A stretch of DNA of 64,000 nucleotides, from positions 35,808 through 99,807 of the forward strand of contig DGHR01000007.1 in NCBI GenBank assembly GCA_002392745.1. The letters run 5' to 3'. Within the stretch, counting starts at the first letter, position 1, and each line of letters begins with the position of its first letter. The notes below the pieces were generated by a model, which saw only the letters and a list, made by a program, of their open reading frames with translations, did not search any database and was not told the DNA's origin. A program made the translations under genes and the position numbers. Shown here one piece after another: positions 1-7,729 of this stretch. Source of the DNA: Bacteroidales bacterium UBA3843. Lineage in GTDB: Bacteria; Bacteroidota; Bacteroidia; Bacteroidales; Paludibacteraceae.

Positions 1-851
1 CGCGGGTAGGCTCGCCCTTCGGCATAGACAATCAGGTCGCCACGGTACAAAAACTCATTGGCCATCCGGATAGCCTGGTCCATATAGCCTCCCGAGTTCT
101 CGCGCAGGTCCACAATGTAACTTGTCGCACCCTTGGATTTCAGTTCCGCCAGGGCAGTGATGAACTCGCGATAGGTGGTTTCACCGAACTTGTTGACACG
201 TACAAAACCGATTTTGCCCTTTGACTTTTGATTTTCAGCTTCCGGCTCGATGATAAACTTGGCATCGACCGAGGTAACGGGTATGTCTCCGCGGGTCACG
301 GTGTAGTACAGCATTTCGGGCGATCCGGCACGCTGAATGCCGAGTTTGACTTGTGTCCCTTTCTCTCCTCGCAAGGTACGCATCACCTTCTCATTGTTGA
401 TTTTCTTCCCGACAAAGAGGCTGTCATCCACGGTGATGAGTTTGTCGCCGGCCAGTACACCGACCCCTTCGCTGGGACCACCGGCAATAACCGCTACAAT
501 ACGGACGGTGTCCTGCTGGATGGTGAACTGCACTCCGATTCCCGAGAAGGAGCCCGACAGTTCCGAGTTGACCATTTCCAGGTCTTCTTTGGGTATATAT
601 GAGGAATGCGGGTCCAGTTTCTGAACCAGTTCGCTCATTACTTCGTCGGTGATGCTGTCGATATTGAGGCTGTCCACGTAGGCTGATTCCATCAATTGGA
701 GCAGCCGGTCCACTTTGGACATCTCGATATTCCACCGCCCGTTCTGGTAAACGATGCGTTGTGCATTGGCTTTCTGGCTGATGGCAACGCCGATAGCGAT
801 GCCCAGCGCCACACCAATCACCGTCAGTGTAGGGAGAAGATATTTTTTCAT
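1..851 (-). CDS. S41 family C-terminal processing peptidase, 3' end outside window
   Basis: Partial periplasmic serine protease of the S41 (CtpA/tail-specific) family; about 283 N-terminal residues are present and the frame runs off the left edge without a stop. The ATG at 851 gives MKKYLLP followed by one hydrophobic segment (residues 5-24), a signal anchor or signal peptide. Residues about 100-185 form a PDZ domain (GIGVQF, then AGGPSEGVGVLAGD), and the S41 core begins afterwards with LRENSGGYMDQA near residue 250. The catalytic Ser/Lys region lies beyond the window, so activity cannot be judged. It follows the dCMP deaminase gene by 10 bp on the same strand, so the two are probably co-transcribed with mpl. 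A short run resembling the low-complexity repeats seen elsewhere (coding for EAENQKSKGK, about 220-240) sits between the PDZ and protease parts. Confidence 0.92.
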   Translation of the reverse strand, partial: MKKYLLPTLTVIGVALGIAIGVAISQKANAQRIVYQNGRWNIEMSKVDRLLQLMESAYVDSLNIDSITDEVMSELVQKLDPHSSYIPKEDLEMVNSELSGSFSGIGVQFTIQQDTVRIVAVIAGGPSEGVGVLAGDKLITVDDSLFVGKKINNEKVMRTLRGEKGTQVKLGIQRAGSPEMLYYTVTRGDIPVTSVDAKFIIEPEAENQKSKGKIGFVRVNKFGETTYREFITALAELKSKGATSYIVDLRENSGGYMDQAIRMANEFLYRGDLIVYAEGRAYP

Positions 852-861
852 AAAAAGGATG

Positions 862-1296
862 TTATTGTTCGTCGTTGTTGGTGTCGTTCAGAAAAACGAC
901 CTCGATGCCTGCCCGTTTGAGCAACTCTACGCCATCCATGATGCGGTATTCCTCGCCATATACAACGCGCTTGATACCGGACTGGATGATGAGTTTGGAG
1001 CACTCCAGACAGGGGCTGGCTGTAACGTACAGTGTCGCTCCGTCGGAACTGTTGTTGGACCTGGCAACCTTGGTCAACGCGTTCGCTTCCGCGTGCAGCA
1101 CGTAGGGTTTGGACACGTTGTTCTCGTCCTCGCAGATGTTCTCGAATCCGGATGGTGTGCCGTTGTACCCGTCGGAAATGATCATCTGGTTTTTTACCAG
1201 CAGTGCACCTACTTTCCGGCGCACGCAATAACTGTTCTCCGACCAAGTGCGCGCCATGCGCATGTACAGGTAGTCGCGTTTCTGTTGTTTAGTCAT
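862..1296 (-). CDS. Deoxycytidylate (dCMP) deaminase family protein
   Basis: Zinc-dependent deaminase of 144 aa that should convert dCMP to dUMP, feeding dTMP synthesis. Zinc and catalytic residues are visible: His68-Ala-Glu70 in HAEANA, and Cys96 and Cys99 in SPCLEC. The GYNGTPSGF segment and the CEDENN region are typical of the ComEB/dCMP deaminase group rather than of cytidine or tRNA deaminases. I place the start at 1296 (MTKQQKRDYLY), which overlaps the end of mpl by 8 bp; a longer frame from 1326 would add ten residues that only re-read the mpl coding end. The order mpl, deaminase, S41 protease on one strand indicates one transcription unit. Confidence 0.93.
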   Translation of the reverse strand: MTKQQKRDYLYMRMARTWSENSYCVRRKVGALLVKNQMIISDGYNGTPSGFENICEDENNVSKPYVLHAEANALTKVARSNNSSDGATLYVTASPCLECSKLIIQSGIKRVVYGEEYRIMDGVELLKRAGIEVVFLNDTNNDEQ

Positions 1297-2632
1297 TGCA
1301 GTGTAATAAGTGTTTTGCAAATTCATTTATCTTAATGCCGTCGAATGTGCCGCTTGACATCATCAGCAGTGCTGTGTCGGAGTAATTCAGGCTTTGGAGT
1401 CTCAGTTGCATCGCCTGGCTTTCCGTGAAGACCTCCACATTTTTCGTGCCAAACGCATTGCGAACCTCTTCCGCCGTAATAGGCGTAAGACGTTTGTGCT
1501 CAATCACTTTCGGGTTGAAATATACATACGCGATGTCTGCTTCGGCCATACAGCCTTTGTATTGCGGCAGGAAATCCGCCATCAGGCTGCTGAAGGTATG
1601 CAGTTCCATGCACGCCACCAGTTTCTTCTCCGGATAACGTTCGCGCACGGCGTTGATGGTGGCTTTGAGTTTGGACGGCGAGTGGGCAAAATCCTTGTAT
1701 GCTACAGATGTCTCCGTCTCGCAAATTTTCTCCAGACGGTTGCTGGCACCTGTGAACGTGCTTATCTCGCGGTAGAAATCGTCAGGTGCTACACCTATAC
1801 AATAGCACGCAAGCATAGCTGCCTGCATGTTTTGCATGTTGTGGCGGCCGAAGACCTGCATGGGCACATCGCCCGTGTACTCCTTGTACGGAATAATTGT
1901 CATGTCCTCATGACGTAATGTGGCCATTTCTCCGGCAATCTGCTTCAGGTTCTCATCGCCGCTAAAATAGATAAAACTGCCGTTTTGCTCAATCGAGAGA
2001 GCAAACTTGCGAAACGTATCTACGTACTGAGGGAAGGTAGGAAACACGTTGATATGATCCCACGCGATACCTGTCAGTATAGCCACGTGCGGGTGGTACC
2101 AGAGAAACTTACTCCGTAAATCGAGTGGGGAAGTAAGGTACTCATCTCCCTCAAAGACCGCATATTTGGCCGTGTCGGAGAGGCGTACCATCCGTTCAAA
2201 CCCCTCTATCTGTGCGCCCACCATATAATCTGCTTCGATGCCCAAGCGTTGCAGCACATATAGAATCATGCTTGTAGTGGTCGTCTTGCCGTGCGAGCCG
2301 CCCACAACGATACGGATTTTGTCCTTGGTCTGCTCATAGAGGTATTCGGGGAACGAATATATCTTCAGTCCCAACTCGCGTGCGCGCACCAGTTCGGGGT
2401 TGTCTTCGCGCGCGTGCATTCCTAATATGATAGCATCTATATCCGGTGTGATACGCTCCGGATGCCAACCCATCTCGTCCGGCAGCAGCCCCGCCTCGCG
2501 CAGATGAGACAAAGCAGGGTCGAAGATTTCATCATCCGACCCCGTAACTTTGTATCCCGCTTTGGAGGCCACGGCTAATGCCAGATTGTGCATTGCCGCG
2601 CCACCAATCGCTATGAAATGAATGTGTGTCAT
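1289..2632 (-). CDS. mpl: UDP-N-acetylmuramate:L-alanyl-gamma-D-glutamyl-meso-diaminopimelate ligase (Mpl)
   Basis: Cytoplasmic Mur-ligase family enzyme (447 aa) that attaches recycled murein tripeptide to UDP-MurNAc using ATP. The N-terminal Rossmann part has the AIGGAAM motif (residues 8-14), the central domain has the P-loop GGSHGKTTTT (111-120), and the C-terminal domain follows. The N-terminal MTHIHFIAIGG and the GSDDEIFDPA segment fit Mpl better than MurC. It ends 8 bp inside the dCMP deaminase start. Upstream, 34 bp separate it from the trigger factor gene; that gap holds an 8-bp degenerate repeat, so it may be read from the typA-tig promoter. MurC is the alternative, but the length and motif order favour Mpl. 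Confidence 0.9.
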   Translation of the reverse strand: MTHIHFIAIGGAAMHNLALAVASKAGYKVTGSDDEIFDPALSHLREAGLLPDEMGWHPERITPDIDAIILGMHAREDNPELVRARELGLKIYSFPEYLYEQTKDKIRIVVGGSHGKTTTTSMILYVLQRLGIEADYMVGAQIEGFERMVRLSDTAKYAVFEGDEYLTSPLDLRSKFLWYHPHVAILTGIAWDHINVFPTFPQYVDTFRKFALSIEQNGSFIYFSGDENLKQIAGEMATLRHEDMTIIPYKEYTGDVPMQVFGRHNMQNMQAAMLACYCIGVAPDDFYREISTFTGASNRLEKICETETSVAYKDFAHSPSKLKATINAVRERYPEKKLVACMELHTFSSLMADFLPQYKGCMAEADIAYVYFNPKVIEHKRLTPITAEEVRNAFGTKNVEVFTESQAMQLRLQSLNYSDTALLMMSSGTFDGIKINEFAKHLLHCND

Positions 2633-2635
2633 AAT

Positions 2636-2667
2636 GGTCTAGTCGTCCGACCGACTAGCAGACTAGT
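2636..2667. repeat. Degenerate 8-bp tandem array (ACTAGTC type)
   Basis: Four consecutive 8-bp blocks (GGTCTAGT, CGTCCGAC, CGACTAGC, AGACTAGT) fill the gap between mpl and tig and touch the tig stop codon. The same type of array occurs at 8875-8906. Function unknown. Confidence 0.6.
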
Positions 2668-3995
2668 TAACTGAATAGTTTGCCGAAATCGGCGTGAGAG
2701 ATTTGCTTCTTCTCAATCTTGGCAATACCCTTGAGTGCCTCGTAGATTTTGTTCTCTGCCACGCGCTCAACAATACCGCGGAGTTGGTTTTCCTGTTTGA
2801 GCATCTCGTTGGCGTAGTTGGTCAGATACTGATCGTCCACGTGCATGAGACCATACTGCATGAACTGCATGCGGGCTACCTCTTTAGCGTACGCCTCAAC
2901 GTCCTCTTTCTGTACGTCCACGTTGTATTCCTTCATGAGTTGGTCTTTGGCGAGGTGCCATTTCAGTTCCTCGAGCATTTTGTCAAAGTCTTTGTCCAGG
3001 TCCTCTTGAGTCATCTTCTCGTTGGTAGCGAGTACCCAGCGTTTGAGGAAGTCAACCGGGAACTCCAGTTTCTCCATCTTCTTCATGATAGCCTCTTTGG
3101 CATCCAGACCGAATTTGTATTTGCTATCTTCGGCCATGTTGGCTTCAATCTCGGCTTTTACCTTCGCGCGGAACTCAGCCTCGTCTTTCGGAGCATTCTC
3201 GCCATACACTTTGGCGAACAGCTCGCTGTCAATCTTGGCTGCTGTGTGGCGGGTGATTTCTTGGATCTCGAAGGTGAAATCGCTCTTCAGCTCCTGAGCC
3301 TGCTCTTTGGTAATGCCCAGCAGCGAAGAAACCTCTACTTCGCTCTCGAATGCTTTCATCGGGTTGAAGGTAATGGTTGCACCTTTCTTGGCGCCGGCGA
3401 ACAGTTTCTGCTGCTTCTTGTCCTTCATGTACTGCGGGTTGAGCACAGCGTTCTCTTTTACAATCTCGCCATCTACCTGCTTTGCCAGGCCCTTGATGAT
3501 ATCACCTTCAGCGACTTCGTCTGCTTGTACATACTCGCCGAAGCGTTCTGCGTAGCTGTTTACCTGGTTGTTGACCATCTCGTCGGTTACCTCGATTTCA
3601 TACTCGGTCAGTTTGTTTTTTCCATTGAGTTTGGCATCGAACTCCGGAGCTACGGCGATGTCGAACATAAAGGTGAAGGTGTCCTCGTTTTCAAGGTCGA
3701 TTTTCGGTGAGTTCTCGCTGGGCAGCGGGTCGCCGAGGATTTGCAGTTTGTTGTCCTCGATATGTTTCTGCAGACTTTCGCCCACTTTCTTGTTCAGCAC
3801 GTCTGCCAGAATACCCTTGCCGTACATTTTCTTAACCAGTCCGACAGGCACCATTCCCGGACGGAACCCCGGAATTTGTGCTTTGTGACGCACTTCTTTC
3901 AGTTGTTTGGTTACTTCTTCCTGATAGTCGGCGGGCTCCAGAGTGAGCGTGATTACGCCGGTCAGGTTTTTCAATTCACTTTGTTCAATTTTCAT
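2667..3995 (-). CDS. tig: Trigger factor
   Basis: Ribosome-associated chaperone of 442 aa. The N-terminal ribosome-binding domain carries the signature GFRPGMVP (residues 43-50). The middle (about 150-245) is a degenerate FKBP-like region (GDIIKGLAKQVDGE onward), and the rest is the long helical C-terminal chaperone arm rich in Glu/Lys. The start is the ATG at 3995 (MKIEQSELKN, the usual trigger factor opening); the frame is open to 4049, but those extra codons are translated from an 8-bp repeat. It lies 60 bp downstream of typA with no clear promoter of its own in the gap, so read-through from typA is likely. Confidence 0.95.
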   Translation of the reverse strand: MKIEQSELKNLTGVITLTLEPADYQEEVTKQLKEVRHKAQIPGFRPGMVPVGLVKKMYGKGILADVLNKKVGESLQKHIEDNKLQILGDPLPSENSPKIDLENEDTFTFMFDIAVAPEFDAKLNGKNKLTEYEIEVTDEMVNNQVNSYAERFGEYVQADEVAEGDIIKGLAKQVDGEIVKENAVLNPQYMKDKKQQKLFAGAKKGATITFNPMKAFESEVEVSSLLGITKEQAQELKSDFTFEIQEITRHTAAKIDSELFAKVYGENAPKDEAEFRAKVKAEIEANMAEDSKYKFGLDAKEAIMKKMEKLEFPVDFLKRWVLATNEKMTQEDLDKDFDKMLEELKWHLAKDQLMKEYNVDVQKEDVEAYAKEVARMQFMQYGLMHVDDQYLTNYANEMLKQENQLRGIVERVAENKIYEALKGIAKIEKKQISHADFGKLFS

Positions 3996-4010
3996 AATAT
4001 AGTTGTTTTT

Positions 4011-4034
4011 ATTTCGATATTTCGATATTTCGGG
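4011..4034. repeat. 8-bp tandem repeat between tig and typA
   Basis: Three consecutive 8-bp units, ATTTCGAT, ATTTCGAT and ATTTCGGG, lie in the 60-bp gap between typA and tig. It is one of several short-period arrays in gene gaps of this window. Confidence 0.55.
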
Positions 4035-4055
4035 AACTTGGTGTTCCAAAGTCCT

Positions 4056-5867
4056 TTATACTCTTCCTGCGCGTTTGCGCTCCAGTTCGTCCAAAATGAT
4101 TTTGCGGATGCGCATTGCGTGCGGAGTAACCTCTACGTACTCGTCCTCCTTGATGTATTCAAGCGCTTCCTCGAGGCTCATGCGCACCGGCGGCGGCAGA
4201 ACTGCTTTGTCGTCTGCCGATTTGGAACGCATGTTGGTCAGTTTCTTGGATTTGGTCACGTTGATGACGATATCGCCCTCTTTGGCGTTCTCGCCCACGA
4301 CTTGTCCGGCATAGACCTCTTCTTGCGGGTCGATGAAGAACTTGCCGCGGTCTTGCAGTTTGTCAAGCGCATACGCATACGCTGTGCCGGCTTCCATGGC
4401 GATGAGCGAACCGTTGTTGCGCTTCACAATCTCGCCTTTCCACGGCTGATACTCCAAGAAACGGTGTGCCATGATAGCTTCTCCGGCTGATACGTTCATT
4501 ACGTAGGTACGCATACCCATAATACCCCGGCTGGGGATGACAAACTCCAGATGAACACGGTCGTTCACCATCTCCATCTTGGTCATCTCGCCCTTGTGTG
4601 TAGAGACGAACTCGATGATTTTGCCGGAGCAGTCTTCCGGTGTGTTGACTGTCAGCATCTCCACCGGCTCGCATTTGACGCCGTCGATTTCCTTGACGAT
4701 AACTTGCGGCTGACCGACTTGCAGTTCGTATCCCTCGCGACGCATGGTCTCGATGAGTACCGACAAGTGCAGCACGCCACGGCCGTAAACGCGCCAGCTG
4801 CTCTCCTCTGCGCCTTTTTCCACGCGTAGCGCCAGGTTTTTCTCCAGTTCTTTGTTCAAACGGTCCTGGATATGACGGCTCGTTACGTACTTGCCGTCCT
4901 GGCCGAAGAAGGGCGAGTCGTTGATGCAGAATGTCATACTCATCGTCGGTTCGTCGATGGCAATCGGTTTGAGAGGCTCGGGGTTCTCGTAGTCGCACAC
5001 CGTGTCGCCGATCTCGAATCCGTCGATACCAATCATTGCGCAGATGTCGCCGTTCTTCACGATGTCAGTCTTCACATGCCCCATGCCGGAGAATGTGTGC
5101 AGTTCCTTGATTTTCGTCTTGACCAGTGTGCCGTCCTTCTTGGCCAGGGTGACATTCTGTCCGTCCTTGAACTCGCCGCGGTGAACGCGTCCGATGGCGA
5201 TACGGCCCACATAACTGTTGTAGTCCAGACTGGTTACAAGCATCTGCGGCGTGCCGGGATTGTCCTCGGGAGCCGGAATGTACTCGATGATGGCATCCAT
5301 CAAGTCGGTCAGGTCGGTGGTCGGTTTTTTCCAGTCACGCGACATCCAGCCGTTCTTGGCAGAGCCATACAGCGTCTGAAAATCCAACTGGTCGTCCGTG
5401 GCGTTGAGGTTGCACATCAGGTCGAACACCTCTTCTTGCACCTCGTCCGGACGGCAGTTCAGTTTGTCCACTTTGTTGATGACTACAATGGGCTTGAGTC
5501 CCAGTTCCAGTGCTTTCTGCAATACGAAACGGGTCTGCGGCATCGGTCCCTCAAAGGCGTCAACCAATAGCAGAACGCCGTCTGCCATGTTCAGCACGCG
5601 CTCTACCTCGCCGCCGAAGTCGGCGTGCCCCGGAGTGTCAATAATGTTGATTTTTGTACCTTTGTACTCGATGGCAACGTTTTTGGCGAGGATGGTGATG
5701 CCACGCTCGCGCTCCAGGTCGTTGTTGTCGAGTATCAGCTCGGGCTTGCTTTCGCCTGTGCCCTCCTTCGCTTTCACGACGTTCGCCGTGTAAAGCATTT
5801 TGTCCACAAGCGTTGTTTTGCCGTGGTCTACGTGCGCAATAATTGCTATATTTCGGATATTTTGCAT
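4056..5867 (-). CDS. typA: Ribosome-binding GTPase TypA/BipA
   Basis: Translational GTPase of 603 aa that acts on the ribosome in assembly and stress responses. The G motifs are intact: AHVDHGKT (residues 11-18), the switch region ERERGITI (52-59), DTPGH (77-81) and NKVDK (131-135). The EF-G-like domains and the TypA-specific C-terminal domain follow; the segment TNMRSKSADDKAVLPPP is characteristic of TypA. The start is the ATG at 5867 (MQNIRNIAIIAHVDHG); upstream in-frame codons lie over the promoter and are rejected. Its promoter is the TTG/TAATTTTG pair at 5912-5942. Confidence 0.97.
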   Translation of the reverse strand: MQNIRNIAIIAHVDHGKTTLVDKMLYTANVVKAKEGTGESKPELILDNNDLERERGITILAKNVAIEYKGTKINIIDTPGHADFGGEVERVLNMADGVLLLVDAFEGPMPQTRFVLQKALELGLKPIVVINKVDKLNCRPDEVQEEVFDLMCNLNATDDQLDFQTLYGSAKNGWMSRDWKKPTTDLTDLMDAIIEYIPAPEDNPGTPQMLVTSLDYNSYVGRIAIGRVHRGEFKDGQNVTLAKKDGTLVKTKIKELHTFSGMGHVKTDIVKNGDICAMIGIDGFEIGDTVCDYENPEPLKPIAIDEPTMSMTFCINDSPFFGQDGKYVTSRHIQDRLNKELEKNLALRVEKGAEESSWRVYGRGVLHLSVLIETMRREGYELQVGQPQVIVKEIDGVKCEPVEMLTVNTPEDCSGKIIEFVSTHKGEMTKMEMVNDRVHLEFVIPSRGIMGMRTYVMNVSAGEAIMAHRFLEYQPWKGEIVKRNNGSLIAMEAGTAYAYALDKLQDRGKFFIDPQEEVYAGQVVGENAKEGDIVINVTKSKKLTNMRSKSADDKAVLPPPVRMSLEEALEYIKEDEYVEVTPHAMRIRKIILDELERKRAGRV

Positions 5868-5911
5868 AATTCTGTTTTCTAATGCCACATTAAGGCAAAC
5901 TAAACAACGTG

Positions 5912-5942
5912 CAAAATTACAACAAAATTTTGACATACGCAA
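5912..5942 (-). promoter_or_regulatory. typA promoter, Bacteroidota type
   Basis: On the minus strand, TTG (5942-5940) is followed after 20 bp by TAATTTTG (5919-5912), 45 bp before the typA ATG. The -33 TTG is embedded in a GC-rich block (5936-5955) that recurs over the -33 elements at 37783 and 46990. Confidence 0.8.
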
Positions 5943-6086
5943 GCGCGTGCGCGTTTTTTATGCGAAATGACTACTCCAAATAGCAAAAAAGCATATGACA
6001 AATAGCAACTCGACTTGGCAATCGGGTAGAAATGTGTCAACCGAACTATGCAGTTTGCGGAAATTTGTCGCTTTTTGAGGGAAATA

Positions 6087-6132
6087 TTTGGAGGGGTCCG
6101 AAAAAGGCAGTAATTTTGCATCGTTTTTCGGA
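6087..6132 (+). promoter_or_regulatory. Promoter with a 9-bp inverted repeat around the -7 element
   Basis: TTTG (6087-6090), a 20-bp spacer and TAATTTTG (6111-6118) form a standard promoter for the small secreted protein gene at 6235, leaving a leader of about 110 nt. TCCGAAAAA (6097-6105) and TTTTTCGGA (6124-6132) form a perfect 9-bp inverted repeat with an 18-bp centre that brackets the -7 box. This is the geometry of a repressor operator, although no regulator is known. Confidence 0.7.
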
Positions 6133-6234
6133 GAAGCGTCATTTGTCACAACCGGTGACGTGGAAATGTATGACCCGAGTGCGGGCATGCGAAGAAAAAC
6201 GGTATTAGTCAAAATTAAAAGAAAGGACAAGATT

Positions 6235-6519
6235 ATGAAAAAGGTATTATTCAGCCTGTTGACGAGTGTAGCACTTATCGCAGGAGTAACTGTTACCAAT
6301 GCCGCAATGAACACTGATAACTTTACTGTCCGTTTCCGCGAAAACACATTAATTGTAGCTTCCACGCAGATGGAAGAAGCACGAATCTATTCTATGCAAG
6401 GCAAGCTGCTGCAAAAGGAACAAGGTCGTTTTGTCGAGTTTCCGCTGGAGCGTGGCACCTACCGCCTCTATGCGAAAGTAAACGGCGAAACTGTTACCCG
6501 CAGAATTGAGCTCCGCTGA
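6235..6519 (+). CDS. Small secreted protein resembling a lone T9SS C-terminal domain
   Basis: Protein of 94 aa starting MKKVLFSLLTSVALIAG, with a clear signal peptide ending near residue 24 (VTNAA). The mature 70 residues (FRENTLIVAST onward, then ARIYSMQGKLLQ, LERGTYRLYAKV and TRRIELR) follow the strand pattern of a type A T9SS sorting domain: a tendency-to-beta start, 'xIYSxxGKxL', 'GxYxLxV' and a short basic end. It therefore looks like a sorting domain with no passenger; the DUF3244-like small secreted proteins of Bacteroides are an alternative. It is monocistronic: its own promoter is at 6087 and a strong terminator at 6581. Imperfect direct repeats (6201 and 6531) flank it. Confidence 0.75.
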   Translation: MKKVLFSLLTSVALIAGVTVTNAAMNTDNFTVRFRENTLIVASTQMEEARIYSMQGKLLQKEQGRFVEFPLERGTYRLYAKVNGETVTRRIELR

Positions 6520-6580
6520 TATAAAGAATAGGTATTAGTCAAACAAAAAAGAAAAGATTGTACAAAAAAGGTTGTGAGGG

Positions 6581-6607
6581 AGTCACGCGCGAGCGTGACT
6601 TTCTTTT
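6581..6607 (+). terminator. Intrinsic terminator after the 94-aa protein gene
   Basis: A perfect 8-bp stem (AGTCACGC / GCGTGACT) with the tetraloop GCGA is followed directly by TTCTTTTTT. It ends the plus-strand transcript and separates it from the convergent lptF gene, which ends at 6616. Confidence 0.88.
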
Positions 6608-6615
6608 TTGTATCC

Positions 6616-7689
6616 TTACTTGCTGGCGCGAATATATAGCGGGATAGAGATAGCCAGGAATGCGAAATTGGGCAGCCATGCCGCCATGAAGGGGGACATC
6701 ACGTTGTTGACCGAGAAGGTGGTGCTGACGGTTGAGAACAGAATATAGGCGGCGGTGAGAACGATACCGATTCCCAAGTTTTTTCCCATTCCTCCCCGCA
6801 CTTTGCGGCTGGACATCGTCACGCCGAGCAGTGTCATGATGAATGCACCGAGCGGCGAGGCCCAACGCTTGTGGTACTCCACCTCAAAGGCTTTCACGTT
6901 GCCGGAGCCGCGCTGCCGCTGGCGTTCCATATAGTGCCGCAGTTCGGGAGTCGTCATCTGTTGCGCCTCCTGAGCGGTGATGAACAGTTCGTCGGGGATG
7001 ACAGGCATCTCGATATCCAGCCTCTCGCCGCGTGACAGCCGCTCGCGCATGCCGGAGAACGTGCGTTGGGTGAATTGGTCCAGATGCCAATATTGCAGCG
7101 AGTCGTAATAGATACGGTCGGCTGTAGTACGCGAGACGAGTGTCTTGCCCTCAAACTGTTCGATAGAGCAACGGTAGCCGATATTGCTCCGCCGTTGGAA
7201 GGACTCGATATAAAGCACCCGCCCGGGTTCCACTTCCATCTGTATGTTGCGTGCGTTCTCCTTGCTGAAATGCTCTACGTACTGGTCGGTGAAATGGAGC
7301 ATACGCGCCGAACTTTTGGGAATAACCCAACCGCCGAGAAAAATGCCTAATATGAACAACAGTGTGGCGGAGAAGGCATAGGGCACCATCAGCCGGTGGT
7401 AACTCATGCCGGCTGCATGCATGGCGATAATTTCCGAATTGCCGGCCATCTTGCTGGTAAAATAGATGACGGATATGAAGATGAACAGCGAACTGAACAT
7501 ATTCATATAGTAGGGAATGAAGGGTAGGTAATAATCCAGCAGTATCTCCCGAAGCGGTACTTGGTGCTCAAAGAAATCGTCCATCTTCTCCGTCAGGTCG
7601 AAGACGATGGCGATACTGAGAATCAGCACGATAGAGAAGAAGAACGTGCCCAGAAACTTCTTGATAATATACCAATCTAATCGCTTCAT
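6616..7689 (-). CDS. LptF/LptG family permease (YjgP/YjgQ)
   Basis: Inner-membrane permease subunit of 357 aa for lipopolysaccharide export with LptB and the Lpt bridge. It shows the family layout: N-terminal MKRLDWYIIKKFLGTF leading into TM1 (about 12-30), TM2-TM3 in the first 125 residues, a periplasmic beta-jellyroll-type middle (about 130-270) and three C-terminal TM segments (about 275-355). The conserved helix text NSEIIAMHAAGMSY is the coupling region typical of the family. It lies 40 bp downstream of tgt, and that gap is exactly one array of the 16-bp repeat family. It is probably transcribed with panD and tgt. Assignment to F or G is not possible from sequence alone. Confidence 0.92.
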   Translation of the reverse strand: MKRLDWYIIKKFLGTFFFSIVLILSIAIVFDLTEKMDDFFEHQVPLREILLDYYLPFIPYYMNMFSSLFIFISVIYFTSKMAGNSEIIAMHAAGMSYHRLMVPYAFSATLLFILGIFLGGWVIPKSSARMLHFTDQYVEHFSKENARNIQMEVEPGRVLYIESFQRRSNIGYRCSIEQFEGKTLVSRTTADRIYYDSLQYWHLDQFTQRTFSGMRERLSRGERLDIEMPVIPDELFITAQEAQQMTTPELRHYMERQRQRGSGNVKAFEVEYHKRWASPLGAFIMTLLGVTMSSRKVRGGMGKNLGIGIVLTAAYILFSTVSTTFSVNNVMSPFMAAWLPNFAFLAISIPLYIRASK

Positions 7690-7693
7690 CTTA

Positions 7694-7729
7694 TCTTGCA
7701 GCGCAGCGGTTCTACAGCCCCAAGGGCGG
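7694..7729 (+). repeat. GGTCTTACAG-family repeat, two units, between tgt and lptF
   Basis: Unit one (7694-7709) is TCTTGCAGCGCAGCGG; unit two (7710-7729) is TTCTACAG followed by GCCCCAAGGGCGG, whose centre is a small palindrome (GCCC-CAA-GGGC). The array begins 4 bp from the lptF start and ends immediately at the tgt stop codon, so it makes up nearly the whole gap. Confidence 0.75.

Noticed and set aside
2694..3710. A 338-codon open frame antisense to trigger factor
   Set aside because: Low-complexity, Leu/Val/Phe-rich shadow of the Glu/Lys-rich tig gene; no promoter or homology.
5958..6365. A 135-codon minus-strand frame opposite the small secreted protein
   Set aside because: It covers the divergent promoters and the signal peptide of the real plus-strand gene, with no family resemblance.
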